A stretch of DNA of 64,000 nucleotides from Photobacterium sp. SKA34 (GCF_000153325.1 NZ_CH724144.1:377138-441137); one strand, 5' to 3'. Numbered from the stretch's first letter, positions 50,409 to 60,312 are shown. The notes: generated by a model not told the origin, from the letters alone. A program made the numbers and translations.

Positions 50409-50765
50409 TTAGTTTAGAAACTCTTGGCATGTTTTAAAGTGATAAATTTTGTCTAATGGCTGCCATTTATCTTTAGCTGATTGATTTTTATCGGCACCTT
50501 GAAATTGTGCTACGTAAGCTTCCCATTCGGCTTGGCGAGGGAGAGTTGCTAACTTCGCCATTGCGATATCATGATTAAAGTCGTCGTTGGTTATCATTGT
50601 CATAATGATAGTGTCGTCATGTAAATATAATTCCATATCTAATACTTCAATCTCAGCTAAGGCTGTCACCGTTTCTGGCCACATATTTTCGGGCTGGTGT
50701 GCTTTTATATATTCGCTGGCATTAAAGTGTTCATTAATCTTAAGTACTTTGGTAAAAATTTTCAT
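50409..50765 (-). CDS. L-rhamnose mutarotase family protein (probable sugar anomer epimerase)
   Basis: A 118-residue member of the RhaM family (PF05336-like), with NMWPETVTALAE, MELYLHDDTIIMTMI and a C-terminal Trp-rich part (KDKWQPLDKIYHF) in family order. RhaM-type enzymes speed exchange between alpha and beta sugar anomers. It directly abuts the FucP-like symporter gene (one-base gap), so it should act on the sugar that symporter imports. In this cluster I infer L-galactose; L-fucose is the main alternative. Confidence 0.82.
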   Translation of the reverse strand: MKIFTKVLKINEHFNASEYIKAHQPENMWPETVTALAEIEVLDMELYLHDDTIIMTMITNDDFNHDIAMAKLATLPRQAEWEAYVAQFQGADKNQSAKDKWQPLDKIYHFKTCQEFLN

Positions 50766-52058
50766 TTATCGCACCATCGCTTTTTTAAAGGCAAAGAAGC
50801 TGATCACACAGTAGCCAAAGGCTGGGGCTAATTCAGCCATCGAGAAGTCAGAAACATTGTCAGCAATGAAACCCATAAGTGGCACCATAGCGACAGAGCC
50901 TACAATCATCATTACCATAAAAGAAGAAGCGATTTTTGTGTCTCTTCCTAAATCTGAAATACCTAGAGAGAAAATAGTAGGGTACATAATAGCCATGAAC
51001 ATTGCTGCTGCTACTAACGAGTACACTCCAATATATCCAGGTGCAAATGATGCTGATAATGCGGCAATGCAAGATAAGATGGCTAAATATCCTAATACTA
51101 AATGAGGAGAAAAGCGTTTAATTAGCTGTGTACCAAGAATACGTCCAACAAGAGCACCAACAAGTACATAGATTAAATAGCTTGACGCTTGATCTGGTGT
51201 TAGCTCTAGTTTCATTGCACTGTATCGAATTGCGAAGGCATAAATACCGTTTTGACAGCCGTTCATTAAAAACATCGCAATGAGCGCCCATTTAAAATGA
51301 GGCTTTTTCATTACACGCTTAAATGTTTTGAAATAGCCGTCAGAAGATTCACCGGCACTGCCTACATCACTTGCTTTAGGAAATGGTGTGAAAATGACTA
51401 AAGCAACGATAAGACATAACCCTATTGCAATCACGAAATAAGGTGCTGTCGCTGTGTGTACTAAACTGTGATGATAAGCTTCTACTTGTTCTTGGGACAT
51501 TGTAGCTAACTGAGTATCACTTTTATACGTAACGCCTTTTAATATATAGTGGGAGCCAATAATTGCCGTTAAAAAGCTTGCTGCCACATTAAAGATTTGT
51601 GCGAAATTGATTCTAAAAGCAGCTTCATCTTTGGAGCCTAACATTGTTGCAAGTGGGTTTGCGGATGATTCTAAAAAACCACAACCGCCAGCGATGATAA
51701 ACAGACCAACTAAGAAGTAACCAAAACTAAAGATTGATGCAGATGTCGAGCATAGAAAAGTGCCTGCAGCCATGCATACAACACCAATAAGAATTGACAC
51801 TTTAAAACCAAATTTATTACTGACTATACCCGCAATAATTGGAACGAAAAAATAGCCAAAATAGAAAGCACTATCAATAAATCCTGTTTGGAGGTTGCTT
51901 AATTGGAAACCAATCTGAAACTGAGGAAGAATTACATTCTGAAGTGCATTAGGGATACCCCAAGCAAAAAACATAACACAAAGGGTGGCAAACGCGAGAG
52001 TATATTTCTTAGTGGTTGAAATGTTATTAACATTCGACTCTTTTATATTTACATGCAT
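50766..52058 (-). CDS. FucP-like sugar:proton symporter (MFS)
   Basis: A 430-residue, 12-helix transporter of the fucose/galactose/glucose symporter family. Helix 1-2 (FFAWGIPNALQNVILPQF), the GCGFLESSANPLATMLG stretch and KFGFKVSILIG loop match FucP relatives. FucP carries L-fucose and also L-galactose, which differ only at C6. It lies upstream of the mutarotase in the same operon. The gap to the lactonase is 193 bases and contains a terminator-like hairpin, so this pair may have its own promoter. Confidence 0.85.
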   Translation of the reverse strand: MHVNIKESNVNNISTTKKYTLAFATLCVMFFAWGIPNALQNVILPQFQIGFQLSNLQTGFIDSAFYFGYFFVPIIAGIVSNKFGFKVSILIGVVCMAAGTFLCSTSASIFSFGYFLVGLFIIAGGCGFLESSANPLATMLGSKDEAAFRINFAQIFNVAASFLTAIIGSHYILKGVTYKSDTQLATMSQEQVEAYHHSLVHTATAPYFVIAIGLCLIVALVIFTPFPKASDVGSAGESSDGYFKTFKRVMKKPHFKWALIAMFLMNGCQNGIYAFAIRYSAMKLELTPDQASSYLIYVLVGALVGRILGTQLIKRFSPHLVLGYLAILSCIAALSASFAPGYIGVYSLVAAAMFMAIMYPTIFSLGISDLGRDTKIASSFMVMMIVGSVAMVPLMGFIADNVSDFSMAELAPAFGYCVISFFAFKKAMVR

Positions 52059-52123
52059 TTAATTATGCCTCATTCCATTATTGTAAAAAATCATCATTAA
52101 GTAGGGTTGATGAAATATTACCT

Positions 52124-52156
52124 AAAAAAACCGCTTAATTAATTTGTGGTTTTTTT
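52124..52156. terminator. Terminator-like hairpin between the lactonase and symporter genes
   Basis: AAAAAAACCGC (52124-52133) and GTGGTTTTTTT (52146-52156) can pair, flanked by A and T runs, consistent with transcripts ending between the two parts of the cluster. Confidence 0.55.
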
Positions 52157-52251
52157 ATTGTTATCATGGTCTTTATATTCTGTATTTATTCGGTTTTTTA
52201 TTTTAAAAGTGTAAAAATAAAGGTTAATTAAATAACCTTTATTTTTGTTAA

Positions 52252-53085
52252 TTATAAACTATAGAATAATGAAGCACTTTCATTAAATAATTTGTATTGG
52301 ATGTTATGATTATCGCTGTTAACAGAGTCTTTGCATAAGTCTATGATTTTATTCGTATTGGCTGCAGCTTGGCATACGGGCCAGTCTGTGCCGAACATAA
52401 CGCGACTTGGGCCAAATATTTCAATTACATACTTTATATATTCTATGAGTTCTTCTTCTTTCCAGTTATACCAATCGGCTTCAGTTACAATGCCTGAAAT
52501 TTTACAGTAGACATGCGGGTAATTATTTGCAATTTTTTTTAAATGAAAAGCCCATGCATCCCATTCTTTTTTCTTTATATTTGGTTTGGCAATGTGATCA
52601 ATAACCAATTTCATTTTAGGTAATTGTTCTATTAATTTTATAGTGTTTTCTAAGTGTTCACTTTTTATTAATAAGTCATAAGTTTAATTATATTTATCTA
52701 ATAAACGTAAGCCATTAATAAATTGTGGATCGAGCATAAAGTTTATGTCTGGTTCATCATGTATAACATGACGAAACCCTTTTAATTTAGTCGATGTTTT
52801 ATATTCTTTTAATTGATGCTCAAGACTCTTGGATTTTAAGTCAATCCAGCCAACAATACCTAAAATATGTTCATTATGATCTGCTAAATCTAATAACCAT
52901 TTTGTTTCCTGATCCGATTGTCGAGCTTGAACAACAACACTGCCATGAATATTATTGTCTTTCATTTCTTCTTTATACTGACTAGGAAGAAAATCTTGTT
53001 GCAATACTTTCATGGAATCATCAATCCAATCAAACTCACTTTGGTTGTAGTGCCAATAATGTTGGTGAGCATCAATTATTTTCAT
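52252..53085 (-). pseudogene. L-fuconolactonase-like amidohydrolase with a premature stop
   Basis: A 277-codon gene of the amidohydrolase-2 family (TIM barrel): metal-ligand start DAHQHYW (His7, His9), then HVIHDEP, DHIAKPN, KISGIVTEADWYNW and MFGTDWPVCQAA, the features of L-fuconolactonase and related sugar lactonases. One in-frame TAA at 52684-52686 interrupts it after LRLLDKYN. The same frame then continues uninterrupted (TYDLLIKSEHLENTIKLIEQ) to the real end. A Leu codon (TTA) changed to TAA by one base would explain it. If real, lactone opening in this pathway is lost or depends on spontaneous hydrolysis or another enzyme. Position in the operon fits a sugar 1-dehydrogenase partner. Confidence 0.85.
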
Positions 53086-53099
53086 GGATAATTTCCTTA

Positions 53100-54089
53100 T
53101 TACAAGTGAGTTAAGGTATCAATTTCGTTCCAAAATTCCTGAGGAATAGAGGCAGTAATACCTTTTAAGTTTGACTCTAAATGATGCTCTTTCATGGCGT
53201 TAAGCATCACACTTGTAATTGCTTTATGTCTAAACGGAAATTGAATAGCAGCGGCAATTGGGTCGACATTATGTTTTTCACATACTTGATAGATCCGTTG
53301 TACTTTTGCAATGATTTCGTCAGATGCAGGTGCGTAATCATAGTTAGCTCCAGGCTTAGGACCTGAAGCTAAAATGCCTGAGTTAAATACGCCGGCAAGA
53401 ATAATTGAAATATTCTTTTTTACACATTCATCGAGAAAACCATCATCTGCGGTTTGGTTCAATAATGTGTAGCGACCTGCGAGCATGAAACAATCAAAAT
53501 CAGTATGTGGCATTGCTTCTTTTAGAACGTCATGTTCATTACAGCCAATACCAATTGCTGTTACTAATCCTTGGCTACGTAACTCATCCATAGCCTTATA
53601 ACCGCCATCCATAGCAATCTTGAATTGTTTATTATGCTGATCACCATGCGTATAACTACCGATATCGTGCATTAATAAAATATCAATTCGGTTAGTACCT
53701 AATCGTTGGCAACTATCTTCAAATGAGCGCATCACACCACTGTAGGAGTAATCATAATGACGGTTAAATGGAGCTTCATTAGGAAAATCATTTGGCATCT
53801 GCACACCTTGCTCATGGCGAGGGTGTAAAATACGGCCAACTTTTGTTGATAGAATATAATCGTCACGATTATATTTGTGAAGGCTTAACCCGAGACGACG
53901 CTCTGCAAGGCCTGCTCCGTAGTGAGGAGCAACATCGAAATAACGACAGCCGACATCCCAAATTTTATCTAATGCAGCACACGATTGGCGAGTTGATATT
54001 TCACGATATAAATTACCAAAACCACTAGCTCCAAAACCAATTTTAGTTAAATCTAAATTTGTTTTGCCCAATTTTTTTGTTTCCATCAT
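53100..54089 (-). CDS. Aldo/keto reductase, probable L-galactose 1-dehydrogenase
   Basis: A 329-residue (beta/alpha)8 NAD(P)-dependent enzyme with the full catalytic tetrad D52, Y57, K83 and H141. It resembles L-galactose dehydrogenase and D-threo-aldose (L-fucose) 1-dehydrogenases, which oxidise the sugar to its lactone. Two ATG codons (54089 and 54086) are possible behind AAGGA. It lies 14 bases before the lactonase gene and 11 bases after uxaB, which fits oxidation of a sugar followed by lactone opening. The family assignment is strong; L-galactose as substrate is inferred from the downstream L-galactonate enzymes. Confidence 0.88.
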   Translation of the reverse strand: MMETKKLGKTNLDLTKIGFGASGFGNLYREISTRQSCAALDKIWDVGCRYFDVAPHYGAGLAERRLGLSLHKYNRDDYILSTKVGRILHPRHEQGVQMPNDFPNEAPFNRHYDYSYSGVMRSFEDSCQRLGTNRIDILLMHDIGSYTHGDQHNKQFKIAMDGGYKAMDELRSQGLVTAIGIGCNEHDVLKEAMPHTDFDCFMLAGRYTLLNQTADDGFLDECVKKNISIILAGVFNSGILASGPKPGANYDYAPASDEIIAKVQRIYQVCEKHNVDPIAAAIQFPFRHKAITSVMLNAMKEHHLESNLKGITASIPQEFWNEIDTLTHL

Positions 54090-54100
54090 ATATCCTTAAA

Positions 54101-55540
54101 TTATGCGATTAATTGGTTCATAGCTTTTTTAATACCATATTGCTTAATATTGCTTATATGGGATGAAACGGTTTCAGTTAGCTTTGGTATGCTATTTAAA
54201 TCTTTTCCCCAATGTTCAGTCATACCAAGAACATTCATTGTTAATTGTTGAATATTAGATTCATATAGAGGTTGCCACTCTTTGAAATTATTAAGTATTT
54301 TTAAATCATCATTTAGTTCATAGGTTTCATTTTCACGAGTTCCTTGATAGAAACAAATAAGTGCAGCTAATGAAAAGGAAATGCATGCAGGGGCTTGATG
54401 ATAAGTTTTACTATATGAGATCAACTGTGGTAGAACTCGAGCCTTAAATTTGGCAAATGAGTTCAAAGAAATACTCAATAAGTTATGTTGAATGTATGGA
54501 TTTTTGAAGCGGCTAATCACTGAGTTATAGAAATCAAGTAATTCTTCTTGCGGCATTTTAATCATTGGTATGACTTCATGGCGAATAAGATTATCAACAA
54601 ATGATTGAATACATTCATCTTCAATAGATTCTCTAACAGTATCAAATCCTGATAAGTACGCGACAGGAACCATTGAGGTATGTGCGCCATTTAAAATAGC
54701 AACTTTTCGCTCTTTGTAGCTTTTTATATCGTCAACAACTTTAATGTTCAGTGGATATTGATCTAGCTTTAATTTATCTTTAAGCCAATCAGGCCCTTGA
54801 ATAACAAATAAATAAAAATGCTCTGCTGTAACGAGAAAATTATCTTGATATCCTAAAGATGATTCTATTTGTTGTATTTCATCTTTAGGGTAGCCTGTTA
54901 CAATTCTATCAACAAGGGTAGAGCAAAATGTATTTGCTTCATTGATCCATTTTTGGAATTGATGCCCTAGATCCCAAAGGTAGATATATTGTTCAATGCA
55001 TTTTTTTAACTCTTCTCCGTTATAGTCAATGAGTTCGCAAGGAAGAAATATAAGCCCTTTATTGATATCACCACTAAATGTAGTAAAACGATGCAAAAGA
55101 AATTGTGTAAGTTTACCTGGAAAAGTTGAAGCTGGTTGGTCATGAAGTTTATCAGTATCATTAAATTTGATACCAGCTTCGGTTGTATTTGAAATAACCC
55201 ATTCTAAATCTGGGTTTTCTGCTTCTAGTAGATACTCGTCAAACTCTTGATAAGCGAATACTTCTTTATTAACAGATTGTATTACTCTTGTTGTTGACTC
55301 CTTTTCTCCTTTTTCATTAAGTCCTCTAATTAGAGTTGTATATAATCCATCTTGATTGTCTAGTTTTGGATGCAAGCTATTAATTGGTCTTATTATTGTA
55401 ATGCCGGTATTAAAGTCGGTATGCTCATTAAGTAAATCAAATTGCCAGTCAATAAATGCTCTTAAAAAATTACCTTCACCAAATTGTATTGCTTTTGTTG
55501 GGTAGTTCTTTCGTGGGTATGATGCATTATTTAATATCAT
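54101..55540 (-). CDS. uxaB: Tagaturonate reductase (altronate oxidoreductase) UxaB
   Basis: A 479-residue member of the mannitol/polyol dehydrogenase family, close to the E. coli UxaB length (483). The N-terminal FGEGNFLRAFIDWQFD is the nucleotide-binding start typical of UxaB. The catalytic stretch around KVAILNGAHTSMVP contains the conserved Lys, Asn and His. It reduces D-tagaturonate to D-altronate in the cytoplasm. It is the first gene of the minus-strand operon, divergent from uxaA. Confidence 0.9.
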   Translation of the reverse strand: MILNNASYPRKNYPTKAIQFGEGNFLRAFIDWQFDLLNEHTDFNTGITIIRPINSLHPKLDNQDGLYTTLIRGLNEKGEKESTTRVIQSVNKEVFAYQEFDEYLLEAENPDLEWVISNTTEAGIKFNDTDKLHDQPASTFPGKLTQFLLHRFTTFSGDINKGLIFLPCELIDYNGEELKKCIEQYIYLWDLGHQFQKWINEANTFCSTLVDRIVTGYPKDEIQQIESSLGYQDNFLVTAEHFYLFVIQGPDWLKDKLKLDQYPLNIKVVDDIKSYKERKVAILNGAHTSMVPVAYLSGFDTVRESIEDECIQSFVDNLIRHEVIPMIKMPQEELLDFYNSVISRFKNPYIQHNLLSISLNSFAKFKARVLPQLISYSKTYHQAPACISFSLAALICFYQGTRENETYELNDDLKILNNFKEWQPLYESNIQQLTMNVLGMTEHWGKDLNSIPKLTETVSSHISNIKQYGIKKAMNQLIA

Positions 55541-55795
55541 AAATTTACTCTTATATTTAAAATTATTATTAGCTGTCAGGCGAGGTAAACTATGTGATGA
55601 ATATACCTATGAAAAAACACCTTTTTATCTGTATGGTTATTTAATGTGTTAGTATTCATTTTTTTCGGATTTTTATCGGTATTTAATGAGAGTATTGAAG
55701 TAATATCGAGGATAATTACAATAAGTATTGATCTATATAATAAGCATTAATAAGATGTGATTGTCAGGTGGGGGCTTTAATAAGAGGCCATTACA
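55541..55795. promoter_or_regulatory. Divergent control region between uxaB and uxaA
   Basis: 255 bases that must carry both promoters. The 12-base element TGTCAGGYGRGG occurs twice in the same orientation, at 55574-55585 (TGTCAGGCGAGG) and 55762-55773 (TGTCAGGTGGGG), about 188 bases apart. It is a possible regulator site, for example for LgoR, but could be chance. A shorter TGTCA lies upstream of lgoD. Confidence 0.45.
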
Positions 55796-57283
55796 GTGAA
55801 TACAGTTTACAAAATTAGTGATAAAGACAATGTTGTTATTGCATTAAAGAACTTTAAATGTGGTGAATTATTTACTATTGGAAATGATAGTATTGAAATA
55901 AAAGAGCCTATTGATAAAGGTAATAAAATTGCCTTAACTGATATTAAAAATAGTGAATTAATTACAAAATATGGCTTTTCAATTGGTCATGCTACTGAAG
56001 ATATAAAGCAAGGTTTTTTAGTTCACACCCATAATATAAAAACGAATCTATCTGATACGATTGATTATACTTATACACCTAAAATTATGAAAGAACATGT
56101 TTCTCTTTCTGAAAGAGAAATTAATGTTTATCAAAGAATTAATGGTGATGTCGCAATAAGAAATGAAATATGGGTAATACCAACGGTTGGTTGTGTAAAT
56201 GGTATTTCAGAGCAGATTGTTAATGAATTTAAAAAAAGAAATACACTAGATGATATTGATGGTGTTTTTGTTTTCAAGCATCAATTTGGTTGCTCTCAAC
56301 TTGGTGGTGATCATGAAAATACTAAATTGATTTTAGGCGATCTCGTTAAACATCCAAATGCTGGTGGGTGTTTAGTTGTTGGGTTAGGCTGTGAAAATAA
56401 TCAAATTTCTGCATTCAAAGAAAGTTTGAATGATTATGATGAAAGCAGAGTGATGTTTTTAAACTCTCAAGATGTTGAAGATGAGATAGAAAACGGCGTT
56501 AAAAAATTAGAAGTTATTTATCAATCAGTTCGAACTGATAAAAGACAGAAAATGCCAATCGGTAAGTTAAAAATTGGTTTAGAGTGTGGTGGTTCGGATG
56601 GTTTTTCTGGTTTGACGGCGAATCCATTACTCGGTAAGTTTTCTGATTACATCATTAATTATGGTGGTACATCTGTGTTAACTGAAGTACCTGAAATGTT
56701 TGGCGCTGAGCATCTTTTATTTGAACGATGTAATGATAAAAAGACGTTTGATAAAGCGGTGAATATGGTGAATGATTTTAAACAGTACTTTATTGATCAT
56801 AATCAGCCAATCTATGAAAATCCATCTCCTGGTAATAAAAAGGGTGGGATCTCAACATTAGAAGATAAATCACTGGGCTGTACTCAAAAATCAGGTTCGT
56901 CTAGTGTTATTGATGTTTTAAAGTATGGAGAAAAAATAAAGCAAAACGGCTTATTGTTATTAAATGCGCCAGGCAATGATCCTATAGCAACAACAGCTTT
57001 ATGTGCGAGTGGATGTCATATTGTGTTATTCACAACAGGTAGAGGGACCCCTTATGGTGGGGTTGTACCTACAATAAAAGTGTCATCGAATAATACATTA
57101 GCCGAAAAGAAAAAAAATTGGATTGATTTTAATGCTGGCAAGCTTTTGACAGGTACTTCTATGGAAGATTTATTAGAAGAATTTGTTGATAGTATTGTCG
57201 CTGTTGCTAATGGTGAGTTGACGTGTAATGAAAAAAACAATATGCGTGAAATTGCTATATTTAAATCAGGTGTAACACTTTAA
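55796..57283 (+). CDS. uxaA: Altronate dehydratase UxaA
   Basis: A 495-residue dehydratase converting D-altronate to 2-keto-3-deoxy-D-gluconate. The N-terminal SAF-like domain (1-95) and the C-terminal UxaA domain are both present. Conserved parts are FVFKHQFGCSQLGGDHENTK, GLGCENNQ, GLECGGSDGFSGLTANPLLG and FTTGRGTPYGG, with iron-binding Cys residues. It starts with GTG at 55796 after AGAGG. Transcription is opposite to uxaB, and a terminator follows. Confidence 0.93.
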   Translation: MNTVYKISDKDNVVIALKNFKCGELFTIGNDSIEIKEPIDKGNKIALTDIKNSELITKYGFSIGHATEDIKQGFLVHTHNIKTNLSDTIDYTYTPKIMKEHVSLSEREINVYQRINGDVAIRNEIWVIPTVGCVNGISEQIVNEFKKRNTLDDIDGVFVFKHQFGCSQLGGDHENTKLILGDLVKHPNAGGCLVVGLGCENNQISAFKESLNDYDESRVMFLNSQDVEDEIENGVKKLEVIYQSVRTDKRQKMPIGKLKIGLECGGSDGFSGLTANPLLGKFSDYIINYGGTSVLTEVPEMFGAEHLLFERCNDKKTFDKAVNMVNDFKQYFIDHNQPIYENPSPGNKKGGISTLEDKSLGCTQKSGSSSVIDVLKYGEKIKQNGLLLLNAPGNDPIATTALCASGCHIVLFTTGRGTPYGGVVPTIKVSSNNTLAEKKKNWIDFNAGKLLTGTSMEDLLEEFVDSIVAVANGELTCNEKNNMREIAIFKSGVTL

Positions 57284-57290
57284 ATAACGA

Positions 57291-57316
57291 GCAGCACCGA
57301 ACGGTGCTGCTTTTTT
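57291..57316 (+). terminator. Rho-independent terminator after uxaA
   Basis: GCAGCACCG / CGGTGCTGC stem followed by six T residues, overlapping the end of lgoR on the other strand. Confidence 0.88.
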
Positions 57317-58217
57317 ATTTTTCAATTAGACTATTTTCAAAAGATTTTTTAGCTGTCTTTAAATGAAGATCTAATTCATCTTTTGCTTCTAAGTAATTAC
57401 CAGATAACATTTTACACAATATCGATATATGTTCCGAAATGGCTATTTGATTTCTATTTCTTAAGTCGTGGTCATCCCATTGATACTGCAAATGAAATAT
57501 CATAGATATAGTCTCAAAATACTCATCCATAAAAACATTATCACTAGCAGATAAAATAAGTTTATGAAACTCTCTATCTATGTTTGAAAACTCTCTATAA
57601 TCATTTAATATTTTTTTATCGAAGTTCTTATGCTGCTCTAATAAATACTTTGCTTGTGCCCAGCGAATATCATTTTGAGGTAGTTGCATAAAGCTTTTTA
57701 TTGAATGGTTCTCAATTAACAATCTTAAATCATATAATTTGTTTACATAATTAACATCAATTGGAGTCATTTCCCATAGCCCATGCTCTTGAAGTGTTAG
57801 TATCTTAAAACGAGAAAGAATAATTAATTGTTCATGAACTTCTTTGACACTTATTCCAATTTCAGAAGCAAGCTCTCTTTCGGTGAAAAGGTCTCCTGGC
57901 TGTATTTTCTTACTATTAACAGCATAATTAAGGTATTTTTCAACAAGCTCTTTGGGTTGTTTTATTCTTGTTTTTCTTACTTTCTTATATTTATCATTAC
58001 TATCCGGTGTTCTTGATAAGACAATGCCATCGTTGGTTTCTAGAAGTAAATTTTTATCTATAAATTCATTTATTATATTTCTAATTGTCGTTCTACTCAC
58101 ACTATAAAGATCTGCAAGAATTGTTTGTGATGGTAATGGGGACTCGATATTTCCCTGACTTAAATCATCTATGATTTGATTAGCTATGAGTTTTCGCAAA
58201 TTTTTACTTCGTGACAT
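57315..58217 (-). CDS. lgoR: LgoR-like GntR/FadR-family regulator
   Basis: A 300-residue regulator that follows E. coli LgoR/YjjM (about 304 residues) over its length: MSRSKNLRKLIANQIIDDL at the start, SPLPSQTILADLYSVSRTTIR in the first helix-turn-helix, and FHLQYQWDDHDLRNRN near the end of the FCD-type domain. A second helix-turn-helix-like segment (about 95-150) lies between, as in LgoR. E. coli LgoR activates L-galactonate use. Here it is divergent from lgoD (136-base gap) and convergent with uxaA, so it likely controls this whole cluster. Confidence 0.9.
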   Translation of the reverse strand: MSRSKNLRKLIANQIIDDLSQGNIESPLPSQTILADLYSVSRTTIRNIINEFIDKNLLLETNDGIVLSRTPDSNDKYKKVRKTRIKQPKELVEKYLNYAVNSKKIQPGDLFTERELASEIGISVKEVHEQLIILSRFKILTLQEHGLWEMTPIDVNYVNKLYDLRLLIENHSIKSFMQLPQNDIRWAQAKYLLEQHKNFDKKILNDYREFSNIDREFHKLILSASDNVFMDEYFETISMIFHLQYQWDDHDLRNRNQIAISEHISILCKMLSGNYLEAKDELDLHLKTAKKSFENSLIEK

Positions 58218-58353
58218 GTTTTCTCCTCCTGCTATATATAAAAAACCATTTAACGACTAAAAAAAAGGATTGCTGTCACACTAATTATTTATTTTAAAAA
58301 TATGTGAAGTTTAAAGGTCGATAATGTTCTCAATTTAATGAGGAGCACCTGCT

Positions 58354-59361
58354 ATGAAAACTTTAGTTGTTGAAAAACCATATACCTTCAAATATGAAGA
58401 AACTAATATTCAAAAGCCGGGGTTAAATACCGTAACCTTGCGTGTTTTAGCTGTCGGTATTTGTGGTACAGATATTCATGCTTATACAGGGAATCAACCT
58501 TTTTTTACATACCCTAGAGTATTAGGCCACGAAGTTTGTGGTGAAATTACTGAAGTAGGTGAAAATGTAACACAATGGAAAAAAGGTGACCGTGTTGCCT
58601 TAATTCCATATGTATCATGCCAAGTTTGTCCATCCTGTCAAAGTGGCCGTCCTAACTGTTGTGAAAATATTTCGGTTATCGGCGTTCATGAAAATGGTGG
58701 TTTTTGTGAGTATTTAAATGTCCCTGCATCACAATTACTTTCAGTTACTGATGTTGAACCGTCCACAGCTGCTCTCATAGAACCATTTGCGATCAGTGCC
58801 CATGCTGTCAGACGTGCAAATGTGCAAAAAGGTCAAGATATTCTTGTGGTTGGTGCTGGACCAATTGGACTTGGGGCTGCGGCTATTGCCAAAAGTGATG
58901 GTGCAAATGTTATCGTCGCTGATACTTCTGAAGAACGTCGTATGCACATTGAAAAAGTTGTCGGCGTGAAAGCAATTGCCCCTGATGAAGAGGCGGTTAG
59001 AGAGTGTTTTTCAGGCGCTCTGGCATTGACTGTCATTGATGCTACTGGTAATGCTAATGCGATGAATAACGCTGTTAACCTGATTCGTAATGGCGGCACG
59101 ATTGTATATGTTGGTTTGCATAAAGGTAACTTAGAAATTAGTGATCCAGACTTCCATAAAAAAGAAACCACATTAATGGGAAGTCGTAATGCGACACTTG
59201 AAGACTTTGAAAAAGTGGCCCGTTTAATGTCGAGTAAAGACATCTCAGCAGAAATGATGTTGACTCATAGCTTTATGTTTTCTGAGTTGGCTGAAATTTA
59301 TCAAGAACAAGTTATTGATAACAAGCAATTATTGAAAGCTGTTATTTTAATGTCAGAGTAA
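58354..59361 (+). CDS. lgoD: L-galactonate 5-dehydrogenase LgoD (zinc alcohol dehydrogenase)
   Basis: A 335-residue medium-chain zinc dehydrogenase closely following E. coli LgoD/YjjN: GICGTDIHAY (Zn ligand C37), VLGHEVCGE (H59, E60), structural zinc CQVCPSCQSGRPNCC, ISVIGVHENGGF, LIEPFAISAHAVRRA, VVGAGPIGLGAAAIAK (NAD loop) and KKETTLMGSRNAT. LgoD oxidises L-galactonate at C5 to D-tagaturonate, the substrate of UxaB. GAGGAG seven bases upstream supports the start. It leads an operon with kdgK and eda. Confidence 0.93.
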   Translation: MKTLVVEKPYTFKYEETNIQKPGLNTVTLRVLAVGICGTDIHAYTGNQPFFTYPRVLGHEVCGEITEVGENVTQWKKGDRVALIPYVSCQVCPSCQSGRPNCCENISVIGVHENGGFCEYLNVPASQLLSVTDVEPSTAALIEPFAISAHAVRRANVQKGQDILVVGAGPIGLGAAAIAKSDGANVIVADTSEERRMHIEKVVGVKAIAPDEEAVRECFSGALALTVIDATGNANAMNNAVNLIRNGGTIVYVGLHKGNLEISDPDFHKKETTLMGSRNATLEDFEKVARLMSSKDISAEMMLTHSFMFSELAEIYQEQVIDNKQLLKAVILMSE

Positions 59362-59376
59362 TTCGAGGTAATGATA

Positions 59377-60312
59377 ATGGCAGATATCACCATTAGCGTT
59401 ATTGGAGAATGTATGGTTGAGCTCCAAAAGTCGGGGGATTTATATAAACCTAACTTTGGTGGCGATACCTTAAATACAGCCTTGTATCTCGCTCGTTTAG
59501 TTGATGGAAAAAATATCAGTATTAATTATGTTACTGGTATTGGTGAAGATATTTTTAGTCAGAAAATGGTTAAAGCTTGGCAAGCTGAAAACATTAACAC
59601 TGATTTAGTACATACCTCAGCAACTAAAAATGCTGGTTTATATGTAATTGATACGGATTCTGATGGCGAGCGTAGTTTCCATTATTGGCGAAGTGATTCT
59701 GCCGCGCGATATTGGTTACAAGATGTCAGTATGTCAGATTTAGTCAGTAAGCTCAGCCAAAGCCAGTGGATTTATTTAAGTGGTATCAGCTTAGCGATAT
59801 TGCCCCAAAAAGCGCTTGAAATTTTGTTTGATGTTTTACATGAATGCCATCGACAAGGAACTAAGATTGCTTTTGATAACAACTATCGAGCAAATTTGTG
59901 GTCTTCGAAAGAGGAAGCTCAATCTGCTTATCGCCGTATATTAAAGATGACAGATCTTGCTTTTTTAACTTTCGATGATGAGCAAGCATTGTTTGGTGAT
60001 GCAAGCGAATCACAATCAATAGAACGAGCGCAAACAATGGGAATTGATGAGATCGTTATCAAGCGAGGTAGTCAAGCTTGTTTTGTTGTTAAAGATGACC
60101 ACCTTCATGAGGTCCCTGCTAGACATATCTCAAATATCATTGATACAACGGCTGCTGGTGACTCGTTTAGTGCGGGTTATATGGCAAGTCGATTGATAGA
60201 ATGTGATGCACCAAAAGCTGCTGCAATGGGGCACTTACTTGCAGGCACTGTTATTCAATATCCCGGTGCCATCATTCCGTTAGATGTAATGCCACAACTC
60301 AATGATAATTAG
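59377..60312 (+). CDS. kdgK: 2-keto-3-deoxygluconate kinase (PfkB family)
   Basis: A 311-residue PfkB-type sugar kinase. The N-terminal GGDTLNTALYLARL motif and the catalytic DTTAAGDSFSAGYMA motif near the C-terminus are intact. It phosphorylates KDG to KDPG. I take ATG 59377 as the start: GAGGT then has seven bases of spacing, whereas ATG 59371 would be one base away. It is 15 bases after lgoD and eight bases before eda, so the three genes form one operon. Confidence 0.9.
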   Translation: MADITISVIGECMVELQKSGDLYKPNFGGDTLNTALYLARLVDGKNISINYVTGIGEDIFSQKMVKAWQAENINTDLVHTSATKNAGLYVIDTDSDGERSFHYWRSDSAARYWLQDVSMSDLVSKLSQSQWIYLSGISLAILPQKALEILFDVLHECHRQGTKIAFDNNYRANLWSSKEEAQSAYRRILKMTDLAFLTFDDEQALFGDASESQSIERAQTMGIDEIVIKRGSQACFVVKDDHLHEVPARHISNIIDTTAAGDSFSAGYMASRLIECDAPKAAAMGHLLAGTVIQYPGAIIPLDVMPQLNDN

